The notes beneath the pieces were generated by a model that searched no databases, was not told the DNA's origin, and saw nothing but the letters and a program-made list of their open reading frames with translations. From the NCBI GenBank assembly GCA_027005175.1, contig JALTMC010000295.1, forward strand, positions 1 through 5,733: a stretch of DNA of 5,733 bases, given 5' to 3'. This document shows, piece by piece, positions 1 through 5,412 of the stretch. Positions within the stretch are counted from its first letter, which is position 1; each line of letters begins with the position of its first letter. The translations under genes and the position numbers were made by a program. The DNA comes from Myxococcales bacterium. GTDB taxonomy: Bacteria > Myxococcota_C > UBA6777.

Positions 1-258
1 ACCATGTACCCAAGCAACCTTAAGTTGTGGGACAAAACTCCCTGGAAGCAGCTCAAGTTTTCTATCACCAGAAAGCATTATTTCCAGTACTGCTATAAGT
101 CAGAGGGGGTCGGAACAAAAGCAACGTTCACAATCCGCGCTCACGCGGATCTCGACTGTGATAGCAAGCTCTCTACCTACAAGCTCCTTGGCACTGTAAA
201 CTCTGCCACAGGCGAAGTTCAGCGTTCCAAGCTTATCATTCGAAAAGCTATCGAATAG
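1..258 (+). CDS. Type IV pilin-like protein, C-terminal part (5' truncated by window edge)
   Basis: The frame is open from base 1 to the TAG at 256-258. The ATG at 4 is probably internal, because no ribosome binding site can be seen and a pilin would need an N-terminal hydrophobic helix that is absent here. The visible 85 residues look like the globular tail of myxobacterial-type pilins or pseudopilins: two Trp residues lead into a Leu-Lys-Phe-Ser-Ile strand, then Tyr-Phe-Gln-Tyr, then Ala-Thr-Phe-Thr-Ile-Arg-Ala, then Asp-Leu-Asp-Cys-Asp, then Ser-Thr-Tyr-Lys-Leu and a Gly-Glu-Val strand. Two cysteines, in Tyr-Cys-Tyr and Asp-Cys-Asp, could form a disulfide. Such proteins are exported and cleaved by prepilin peptidase; the cleavage site would lie upstream of the window. 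The stop is 1 nt before the earliest possible start of the ABC ATPase gene, so the two may be co-transcribed. The family call rests on remembered motifs. An unrelated secreted protein remains possible. Confidence 0.55.
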   Translation, partial: TMYPSNLKLWDKTPWKQLKFSITRKHYFQYCYKSEGVGTKATFTIRAHADLDCDSKLSTYKLLGTVNSATGEVQRSKLIIRKAIE

Positions 259-259
259 T

Positions 260-1078
260 GTGTCAGAGTGTAGTAACAACCGAAAAGAACCTCGCAGGAA
301 ACCAGTGAACTCCAATCAACAAGCTCCTCATTTTGTGTTGCATGATGTCAGCCGACATTGGGGAGAGGTGATCGCTTTAGAAACGATCTCACTCTCTTTG
401 AAGCCCGGTGAGTGTGTAGCCGTTGTAGGCCCAAGTGGTGGGGGGAAATCGACCTTACTCAATCTGTTGGGTGGCAGTCTGCGAACAACCACAGGACAGA
501 TACAGATCGATGGCAAAGATGTACACACACTATCGCGAGGCGAGCTTCGTCAGCACCGCTCCCGTTGTGGCCGGATAGAGCAGGGAAATCTAGTCCTACC
601 TCAGCTATCGGTCCACAACAATGTCATCGCAGGTTTGTTACCCCACTGGCCCTGGTGGCGGATTGCCTGGTCAACCTTGTGGCCGACAGAATCCCAAGCG
701 GTTCAAGAGTTGCTTAAGCAAGTGGGGTTAGAGACCCGACAATGGGAGCGAGCGAGTATCTTAAGTGGTGGACAACAACAACGTGTCGCGGTGTTGCGAG
801 CCTTAATCGGAAAGCCTTCGGTGTTGTTGGCAGATGAGCCGACAGCATCACTCGATCCAAGCACATCACAGAGTGTCGCAGAGCTTCTGTTTTCTCATGC
901 AAAAAAGAACCGAGCGACACTGGTCTGGTGCACACACTGGATCAGCTTAATTCAATCCCAGGTGGATCGAATTATTGGTATCCAACAAGGTAAGATCGTC
1001 ATTGACGCACCTGCAAACACCGTCTCACAGGAAGATATGCAAGCCCTCTATCAAAACTCTCATGAGCGATTGCGATGA
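260..1078 (+). CDS. phnC: PhnC-like ABC transporter ATP-binding protein
   Basis: This is the cytoplasmic ATPase that would drive the PhnE-type permease encoded just downstream. In the 272-residue form the marks are Walker A GPSGGGKST (57-65), Q-loop Gln108 in an IEQGNLVLPQLSV stretch, ABC signature LSGGQQQRV (168-176), Walker B ending in LLADEPTASLDP (189-200) and switch His226. The Q-loop context and the Asp-Arg-Ile-Ile-Gly...Gly-Lys-Ile-Val end are typical of PhnC, the phosphonate-import ATPase, and the length matches that family (about 260). Residue 107 is Glu where PhnC usually has Phe before the Q-loop Gln. The start is uncertain. GTG at 260 lies 1 nt after the previous stop but has no Shine-Dalgarno site. 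GTG at 305 has AGGA at 296-299 and would give 257 residues, losing only a polar tail, so I slightly prefer it. The TGA overlaps a following ATG as ATGA. The substrate (phosphonate, phosphite or other) cannot be told from sequence, and the gene symbol marks the family only. Confidence 0.8.
   Translation: MSECSNNRKEPRRKPVNSNQQAPHFVLHDVSRHWGEVIALETISLSLKPGECVAVVGPSGGGKSTLLNLLGGSLRTTTGQIQIDGKDVHTLSRGELRQHRSRCGRIEQGNLVLPQLSVHNNVIAGLLPHWPWWRIAWSTLWPTESQAVQELLKQVGLETRQWERASILSGGQQQRVAVLRALIGKPSVLLADEPTASLDPSTSQSVAELLFSHAKKNRATLVWCTHWISLIQSQVDRIIGIQQGKIVIDAPANTVSQEDMQALYQNSHERLR
296..299 (+). promoter_or_regulatory. Candidate ribosome binding site for an internal GTG start of the ABC ATPase
   Basis: AGGA sits 5 nt before the in-frame GTG at 305-307. 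The longer alternative start at 260 has no comparable motif, so this site argues for the shorter protein. It lies inside the longer reading frame and could also be chance. Confidence 0.45.
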
Positions 1079-1103
1079 CACGAAGCCCTAGAAGAGCACG
1101 ATA
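1070..1103 (+). repeat. Direct repeat copy A spanning the ATPase stop and micro-ORF start
   Basis: 34 bp starting TTGCGATGACAC and ending GCACGATA. It matches copy B at 1138-1171 with 32 of 34 identical bases; the two differences are G/A at 1082 and A/G at 1084. The copies are 68 bp apart start to start and each contains an ATGA stop/start overlap. Similarity drops away on both sides, apart from a loose GAG-rich match just upstream. Confidence 0.9.
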
Positions 1104-1146
1104 TGACATCGAGCCTCCAGAGATTCGCTTCAGAGAGTTGCGATGA
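1075..1146 (+). CDS. 23-codon micro-ORF between ATPase and permease genes (duplicated start)
   Basis: ATG at 1075 overlaps the ATPase stop (ATGA, 1075-1078). The frame runs 23 sense codons to TGA at 1144-1146, which overlaps the permease ATG at 1143 in a second ATGA. The first ten residues, MTRSPRRARY, nearly repeat the permease N-terminus, MTQGPRRARY. The last two codons (TTG CGA) and the stop repeat the end of the ATPase gene. The peptide is thus what a duplicated stop/start junction would create: start from copy A, stop from copy B. It is Arg-rich (7 Arg) and has no membrane segment. It may be translated as a link coupling ATPase and permease translation, or be a non-functional by-product. 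There is no strong Shine-Dalgarno site upstream, only a weak TGAG, so initiation would rely on ribosomes finishing the ATPase gene. Confidence 0.4.
   Translation: MTRSPRRARYDIEPPEIRFRELR
1132..1137 (+). promoter_or_regulatory. Weak ribosome binding site of the fused permease gene
   Basis: AGAGAG lies 5 nt before the ATG at 1143. It falls in the unique segment between the two direct repeats and is absent at the corresponding place before copy A. This supports 1143 as the working permease start. Confidence 0.4.
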
Positions 1147-1171
1147 CACAAGGCCCTAGAAGAGCACGATA
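1138..1171 (+). repeat. Direct repeat copy B spanning the micro-ORF stop and permease start
   Basis: Second copy of the 34-bp repeat (32/34 identical to 1070-1103). It contains ATGA at 1143-1146, here the micro-ORF stop overlapping the permease start, and encodes the permease N-terminus MTQGPRRARY. Confidence 0.9.
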
Positions 1172-2780
1172 CAGACTTGGGATATCCCTGGTTGTTGTGT
1201 TCTCTGTCTTCCTTACAGCCAAGTTCATTCACCTCTCACCGGGCGCTTTGTGGAGCCAGCAAGGCTGGCATAATGCCTGGACCCTATTCTCTAGCCTATT
1301 GCATCCAGAGTTGGGTTCCAGCTTTCTTTCTCGTGTCGCACACCTGATGGGAGAGAGCATCGCCATCGGAGCGCTGGGGATGATGGGAGCCTTGCTGCTC
1401 GCTCTCCCCCTCTCGCTTCTCGCTGCTCGCTGGCCCACTCTGATAGAGCCACCAGAAGATTCGACACTCTGGACAACCCTATCCTTTGTGGTACAGCATT
1501 CAGCACGCACAACACTCTCGGTGCTGCGCTCCATTCCAGAGCTGGTCTGGGCGTTATTGTTTGTACGTGTCTTAGGTTTAGGTCCTGGCCCCGCAGTGTT
1601 CGCGATCACATTGAGCTTTGGCGGCATTGTTGGCAAACTCTACGCTGAACTTATCGAAGCCTGTGATCCCGAACCGATACGAAAGCTTCGGGCGGCTGGA
1701 ATCGGTTCTTGGGGTGTCCTTTGGTATGGTATCTTCCCACAAGTTCGGAGCCAGTGGGTGGGCTATGCTCTGTTTCGCTTTGAGTGTGCTGTCCGTAGCG
1801 CTACCATTCTCGGTTTGGTTGGAGCAGGAGGGATCGGTTCAGAAATCGCCTTGAGCATCCGATACTACCAATACAACAAACTCTCCACCGCCTTACTCGC
1901 AGTCTTGCTTGTCATTGTTCTGTTTGAGCAGCTAAGCGCAAAGCTTCGTAACCATCGCACATTTTGGAGTATCAGCCTCCTGGCAGGAGCTTCGATAGGT
2001 GCCGTATGGATGCTCGACATCCCCTGGCAGGACTGGCTTCAGTCCTCCACCCTGACGCAAATGGGACTGTTCCTTCAAGGCTTTACACACCCCAACCTGA
2101 GCAGCACCTTTGTATGGAACTCTCTACTTTTGATGGGTCAAACTTTGGGAATGGCCTGGATCGCGACGCTGTCTGCTGCCGCTCTGGCCTTTTTCCTCTC
2201 CCCCCTGGCAACCTCTGTCTTGTGGCTACAAGGAGTACTCCAGGATCCCCCTCGCCCTATCGGACCCACCCGATGGCTGACCTTGCCACTCCTCGGACTT
2301 TCTCGCCTCTTCTTCCAACTCACGCGCTCGTTGCCCGATCTCGTTTGGGCGCTCATCTTTATCGTCTGGGTTGGCCCGGGACCTCTGGCAGGAGCACTCG
2401 CCATTGCCTGTCATACTCTCGGAATCATCGGCCGCTTGTTTGGTGACACCTACGAAGAGGCAGAGACTCTACCCCTCCAAGCTTTAGAAACCAGCGGCAC
2501 ATCAACATGGGGACGTTGGCTCTACGGTATCTTGCCACAAACAATGCCTCGATTGCTGGCCTACAGCTTGTTTCGATTTGAAGTCAACATCCGGGCCACT
2601 GCTGTTATCGGATTTGTCGGAGCTGGCGGTATCGGAGATGCGATTCATACAGCCATCAGCCTGTTTCACTTCAACGACCTCGCCACTCTCTTACTCCTCT
2701 TGTTTCTCTCCGTTGTACTGGTCGATGCTATCGGCCATCGCATTCGACAACAGTGGCTCACACCAACACAGCGTCCGTAA
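1143..2780 (+). CDS. phnE: Fused double PhnE-type ABC importer permease
   Basis: This 545-residue inner-membrane protein carries two homologous PhnE domains in tandem; single-domain PhnE is usually about 260-290 residues. Half 1 has RSIPELVWALLF (129-140) and an EAA-type coupling loop that starts near residue 183, runs through YGIFPQ (195-200) and FRFE (211-214), and ends in GLVGAGGIG (224-232). Half 2 repeats this with RSLPDLVWALIF (395-406), YGILPQ (461-466), FRFE (477-480) and GFVGAGGIG (490-498). Each half has several hydrophobic segments, and residues 258-300 link them with an extra membrane stretch. Known PhnE permeases act as dimers on the PhnC ATPase, so the fusion would supply both halves in one chain. 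Half 1 has FECAVRSA where half 2 keeps the usual FEVNIRAT, which suggests the halves have diverged. The ATG at 1143 is chosen because it overlaps the preceding TGA and follows AGAGAG. No periplasmic binding protein gene follows, and the substrate is unknown. Confidence 0.85.
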   Translation: MTQGPRRARYRLGISLVVVFSVFLTAKFIHLSPGALWSQQGWHNAWTLFSSLLHPELGSSFLSRVAHLMGESIAIGALGMMGALLLALPLSLLAARWPTLIEPPEDSTLWTTLSFVVQHSARTTLSVLRSIPELVWALLFVRVLGLGPGPAVFAITLSFGGIVGKLYAELIEACDPEPIRKLRAAGIGSWGVLWYGIFPQVRSQWVGYALFRFECAVRSATILGLVGAGGIGSEIALSIRYYQYNKLSTALLAVLLVIVLFEQLSAKLRNHRTFWSISLLAGASIGAVWMLDIPWQDWLQSSTLTQMGLFLQGFTHPNLSSTFVWNSLLLMGQTLGMAWIATLSAAALAFFLSPLATSVLWLQGVLQDPPRPIGPTRWLTLPLLGLSRLFFQLTRSLPDLVWALIFIVWVGPGPLAGALAIACHTLGIIGRLFGDTYEEAETLPLQALETSGTSTWGRWLYGILPQTMPRLLAYSLFRFEVNIRATAVIGFVGAGGIGDAIHTAISLFHFNDLATLLLLLFLSVVLVDAIGHRIRQQWLTPTQRP

Positions 2781-2843
2781 AAGCAAAAGACGATAGCTTC
2801 TAGCAATTTTTGACGGAATCGGGTATGGTATGTACGGATTTCA

Positions 2844-2871
2844 TTGACTTTTGTAAAAAATTCTCTATGGT
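2844..2871 (+). promoter_or_regulatory. Possible sigma70-type promoter
   Basis: TTGACT (2844-2849) and TATGGT (2866-2871) are 16 nt apart, matching the consensus hexamers at 5 and 4 of 6 positions. A second, weaker pair is TTGAAC (2913-2918) and CATATT (2936-2941), 17 nt apart. Either could drive the gene at 3081, or a short RNA ending near 2960. This is motif matching only. Confidence 0.3.
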
Positions 2872-2935
2872 GGTTGACCTTGTAACCCCCAAGGGTGCGA
2901 GAGTCATCAGACTTGAACCAAGTTGAAACACAACA

Positions 2936-2960
2936 CATATTGAGCCTGTATGGTTTTTTT
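2936..2960 (+). terminator. Weak hairpin plus T-tract, possible intrinsic terminator
   Basis: CATAT (2936-2940) can pair with GTATG (2948-2952) across a 7-nt loop, including one G-U pair, and is followed by G and seven T (2954-2960). The stem is short and A/U-rich, so on its own it would be a poor terminator. It lies about 155 bp after the permease stop. Confidence 0.2.
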
Positions 2961-3080
2961 CGTCAGCGCTAAATGGTCCACAGCCTTAAATAGCACGACG
3001 TAGTTCCCCTGCTACATTCGACACAGCCCACAAGGGTTCTCGTTTCACAGCCATCAACAACCTCAAGAGAGAGCCAAACC

Positions 3081-4055
3081 ATGGAAGCAACATTGTATCA
3101 AGCCCACCAGCAAATCGCTCATGAGTTGAGAGAGTTGATCCGTCTGCTGGATTCAACACACTGGCGTTTTCAGATGGACAGTTTGAAAGAGCGACTCGAC
3201 GAGATCTCTCTGAAGGTCAGCGAGACCCTTCAACACATCGACATTCCAGATACCAACGAAGCCATGCAAAAGATGCATGAATCGTTGCAAAGTCTGTCGC
3301 AGCAAGTGGATGATCTTCGCAGCCAAGTCGGTCAGAGGGCAGCCGATCTAAAAAAATACTGGAAACAGATGCGCAAGCAGATGGCTCACAGTTATGGGAG
3401 CTTTGCTTCTAGCCTAGCACTCCAAGATATCCACGTCCCACACTTACGACCGACCAACTATGCTCGCAGTATCTTCCATATGGCCAATGGCTTCCTCGCC
3501 TTATTTATGTTGCAATATACATTTACCATGCAAGGCTTGGCCTGGATTATGACAACCCTACTGGTCATGGCCTGGAGTTTGGAGTTCTTCCGCCCACGTG
3601 TTCCCGCCTTAAACAAGTTTTTAATGAAACATTTCGGTCGGATCGCTCATCCCCATGAGCACCACCGAGTCAACTCTGGCACATGGTACATTTTGGCCTT
3701 GTTTCTTTTGGCAGTCACGGTATCACCCCTAGAAGCATCCATCGCTGTGATGATCCTCGGTCTATGTGATCCGGCTGCCGCCTTTGTAGGCCGTCGATGG
3801 GGTCGTATTCCAATCTATTCCGGCCGCACCCTAGAAGGTTCTCTCACCTTTTTTCTCACAGGTGTCATGATCTCCATCGCAATCGTAGCCTTCTTCTACC
3901 CCCAACTCTCCTTTACAAAGATGGTGGTAGTGAGTAGTGTCGCATCCTTTACGGGAGCCGTCGCAGAGCTGTTCAGCAAACGCATTGATGACAATCTCAG
4001 CATCCCCCTTGCATCGGGCTGGGGTGCTGCCCTCGTTCTCCTGCTGATGACCTGA
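3081..4055 (+). CDS. SEC59/DGK1/VTE5-like CTP-dependent lipid kinase with N-terminal coiled coil
   Basis: 324 residues in two parts. Residues 1 to about 110 are polar and heptad-like, rich in Leu, Gln, Lys and Glu, and predicted to be coiled coil. Residues 125-324 form a multi-span membrane domain of the dolichol kinase/diacylglycerol kinase Dgk1/phytol kinase family, which transfers phosphate from CTP to a lipid alcohol. Matching motifs are Arg129-Ser-Ile-Phe-His133 (compare RKxxH), Glu168-Phe-Phe-Arg171, NSGTWY (198-203), CDPAAAFVGRRWG (229-241), GRTLEGS (248-254) and AELFSKRIDDNLSIPL (295-310). Members are sometimes mislabelled as phosphatidate cytidylyltransferases. The start at 3081 has AAGAGAGAG 7 nt upstream. 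The lipid substrate cannot be read from the sequence. The gene stands alone between gaps of 300 and 116 bp, so it is probably its own transcript. The family call is firm; the coiled coil was judged by eye. Confidence 0.75.
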   Translation: MEATLYQAHQQIAHELRELIRLLDSTHWRFQMDSLKERLDEISLKVSETLQHIDIPDTNEAMQKMHESLQSLSQQVDDLRSQVGQRAADLKKYWKQMRKQMAHSYGSFASSLALQDIHVPHLRPTNYARSIFHMANGFLALFMLQYTFTMQGLAWIMTTLLVMAWSLEFFRPRVPALNKFLMKHFGRIAHPHEHHRVNSGTWYILALFLLAVTVSPLEASIAVMILGLCDPAAAFVGRRWGRIPIYSGRTLEGSLTFFLTGVMISIAIVAFFYPQLSFTKMVVVSSVASFTGAVAELFSKRIDDNLSIPLASGWGAALVLLLMT

Positions 4056-4161
4056 AACCTCACAGACTCTCCCCACATAAAAAGCTCCAAAAAGAACGAT
4101 GGAATAGCTTCGCTCTCACAAACGTTATCTCAGACGGAAAGCCCCTCCGAATTTATGATAT

Positions 4162-4169
4162 AGGACGAG
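4162..4169 (+). promoter_or_regulatory. Ribosome binding site of the thioredoxin-like gene
   Basis: AGGACGAG, with AGGA at 4162-4165, lies 6 nt before the ATG at 4172. It fixes the start so that the protein begins directly with a signal peptide. Confidence 0.65.
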
Positions 4170-4171
4170 AT

Positions 4172-5377
4172 ATGTACCGATATGTTGGATTGTTTCTGCT
4201 CACCTGGTTGCTGAGTTTTGGTTTGCTTGGACAGACTTGGGCCGCCAACCCCAAGGCCGCCACCACCACAAAGAAAAAGCGTGGTTTTAAGTTTCCACCC
4301 ATCAAAGTCCCGTACTTTCAATACAAACCTGGAACCAAGTTCCAAAAGAAGACTTTCTCCTTTAAAACCATTGTGGGCCAAAAACCCTTTGTCTTATTTT
4401 ACTTTTTGCCCAACGCAAAACCAACGATCACAGAGCTGAAGGCCTATGCAACAGCCTCCACGATCTTTGGTAAAAAGATGCAGTTCTTTGCCGTCACCAA
4501 AGGAACCACTGCCGATGACATCAAAAAAGCTTACGACAAGATCAAAGAGTTGAAAATCCAACTCCCCGTCTTGCTCGATGAAAAAGGCTTGATTGCCTAT
4601 GTCATGTTAACGCGGCGCGTTCCTGCTTATGCTATGGTCACCAAGTCCGGACGTTTTACCCTCGCCAGAGCAGGCTCCCTGACAGAGAAGATCAACGCCA
4701 GCACAACCCTTCTTGGCTTAATCTCTCGCGTATCTCGCGGCGAAGAAACTCCTTTCACTGTGGCTCCAGGTTACTCACCAAACCCATACAACCTGGTGGG
4801 CCAAAAGGCCCAAACATTCAAGGCAGTGAACGTGTTAAGCCCTGACAAACTGGACCTGCAAAAATTTGTCAAGCAAGACAAACGACCTGTCTTGCTTGCG
4901 TTTTGGTCTGTGACATGTCCTCATTGCCAAAAAACGATGCCCATCTTAGAGAAATACGCACAAGTCAACAAAAAACGCATGCGTATGTTAACCATGGCTG
5001 TGATTCACAAAGAAGTATACAAAGCCAAGCTAAAGGCCTATTTGAAAGAACACAAGCTGACATTTAAAGTTTACAATGATCCCAAAGGGAAGGTGTTCAA
5101 CGCCTACAAGATCATGACTGTTCCCACCTTGTTCCTACTCGACAGCAAAGGGATCATTCGCAATGCTTTGTTGGGTGGCAGGAACGCTGGTAAAATTTTA
5201 GACAGATTGCTTCCAGGTCTCAATCATCCATCAAAAGCTCCTGCACCTCGTAAAGCTCCTGCACCTCGTAAAGCTCCTGCACCTCGCAAAGTTCCTGCAC
5301 CTCGCAAAGCTCCTGTACCTCGCAAAGCTCCTGTACCTCGCAAAGCTCCTGCACCTCGCCCCAGTCCACGCCGCTAA
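4172..5377 (+). CDS. Exported double thioredoxin-fold protein with KAPAPR-repeat tail
   Basis: This 401-residue protein begins with a Sec signal peptide (Arg near the N-terminus, hydrophobic 5-19, likely cleavage after Thr-Trp-Ala, 22-24), followed by a Lys-rich linker. Domain 1 (about 55-185) looks like a peroxiredoxin/TlpA-type fold: strand KPFVLFYFLP, a Phe-Phe-Ala-Val-Thr strand, Leu-Leu-Asp-Glu-Lys-Gly, and Arg-Val-Pro151 where the cis-Pro should be. The Cys motif is replaced by FLPNAKP (78-84). Domain 2 (about 207-348) is a TlpA/ResA-like thioredoxin domain with Phe-Trp-Ser-Val-Thr-CPHC (249-252) and cis-Pro Thr-Val-Pro318-Thr. Cys249 and Cys252 are the only cysteines in the protein. 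The tail (355-401) is seven KAPAPR-type hexapeptides ending PSPRR, strongly basic and proline-rich. The likely role is a periplasmic or outer-surface thiol-disulfide oxidoreductase; its partner is unknown. No cytochrome maturation or Dsb gene lies nearby. AGGA at 4162 supports this start. Confidence 0.8.
   Translation: MYRYVGLFLLTWLLSFGLLGQTWAANPKAATTTKKKRGFKFPPIKVPYFQYKPGTKFQKKTFSFKTIVGQKPFVLFYFLPNAKPTITELKAYATASTIFGKKMQFFAVTKGTTADDIKKAYDKIKELKIQLPVLLDEKGLIAYVMLTRRVPAYAMVTKSGRFTLARAGSLTEKINASTTLLGLISRVSRGEETPFTVAPGYSPNPYNLVGQKAQTFKAVNVLSPDKLDLQKFVKQDKRPVLLAFWSVTCPHCQKTMPILEKYAQVNKKRMRMLTMAVIHKEVYKAKLKAYLKEHKLTFKVYNDPKGKVFNAYKIMTVPTLFLLDSKGIIRNALLGGRNAGKILDRLLPGLNHPSKAPAPRKAPAPRKAPAPRKVPAPRKAPVPRKAPVPRKAPAPRPSPRR
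5234..5359 (+). repeat. 18-bp in-frame tandem repeat, seven units, encoding KAPAPR
   Basis: Seven uninterrupted 18-bp units, consensus AAAGCTCCTGCACCTCGC, start at 5234, 5252, 5270, 5288, 5306, 5324 and 5342. Units 1 and 2 are identical (ending CGT), units 3 and 7 are identical (ending CGC), unit 4 has GTT for GCT (Val), and units 5 and 6 share GTA for GCA (Val). The near-identity at DNA level points to recent expansion by slippage or unequal exchange. Because 18 is a multiple of 3, changes in copy number keep the frame. Confidence 0.97.
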
Positions 5378-5402
5378 CCGTAGCATACAGTTATTCCTCG
5401 CT

Positions 5403-5407
5403 GGAGA
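5403..5407 (+). promoter_or_regulatory. Ribosome binding site of the homoserine kinase gene
   Basis: GGAGA lies 5 nt before the ATG at 5413, within the 35-nt gap after the thioredoxin-like gene. It supports this start. Confidence 0.65.
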
Positions 5408-5412
5408 ATCAA

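Larger units (their letters stand above)
2781..3080. other. 300-bp intergenic region without a recognisable gene
   Basis: It separates the transporter block from the lipid kinase-like gene. No convincing ORF, tRNA or strong terminator was found. It holds a promoter-like pair (2844-2871), a weak hairpin followed by seven T (2936-2960) and, just before the next ATG, a purine run AAGAGAGAG (3065-3073, 7 nt from 3081) that can serve as a ribosome binding site. Confidence 0.7.

Noticed and set aside
412-717. Second + strand open frame inside the ATPase gene (101 codons)
   Set aside because: It is a shifted-frame shadow of the ATPase, whose own frame carries all ABC motifs in order.
1070-1171. Frameshifted N-terminal extension of the permease starting at 1075
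   Set aside because: The 1075 frame ends in TGA at 1144, no slippery sequence was seen, and the ATG at 1143 has its own ribosome binding site and a matching N-terminus.
1229-1636. Long - strand open frame opposite the permease (135 codons)
   Set aside because: It lies wholly inside the well-supported permease gene, its product is low-complexity and resembles no family, and no start signal supports it.
1964-2446. 160-codon + strand frame within the permease gene
   Set aside because: It overlaps the second PhnE domain in another frame; the permease frame has conserved motifs across this stretch and this one has none.
2790-2816. Possible terminator right after the permease (GATAGCTTCTAGC then a T run)
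   Set aside because: The best stem is only 3 bp (TAG/CTA), too weak for an intrinsic terminator despite the following T run.
2666-2938. - strand 90-codon frame reaching into the intergenic region
   Set aside because: Much of it is antisense to the permease end, the product looks random, and no ribosome binding site was seen.
4131-4160. Promoter or terminator just before the thioredoxin-like gene (CGGA/TCCG hairpin, TATGAT at 4154)
   Set aside because: The stem is 4 bp with no T-tract, and TATGAT has no matching -35 at 16-18 nt and would start the RNA almost at the ribosome binding site. I see nothing firm in the 4056-4171 gap.
5234-5359. CRISPR-like array
   Set aside because: The units are contiguous 18-bp in-frame coding repeats with no spacers; they encode the protein tail.
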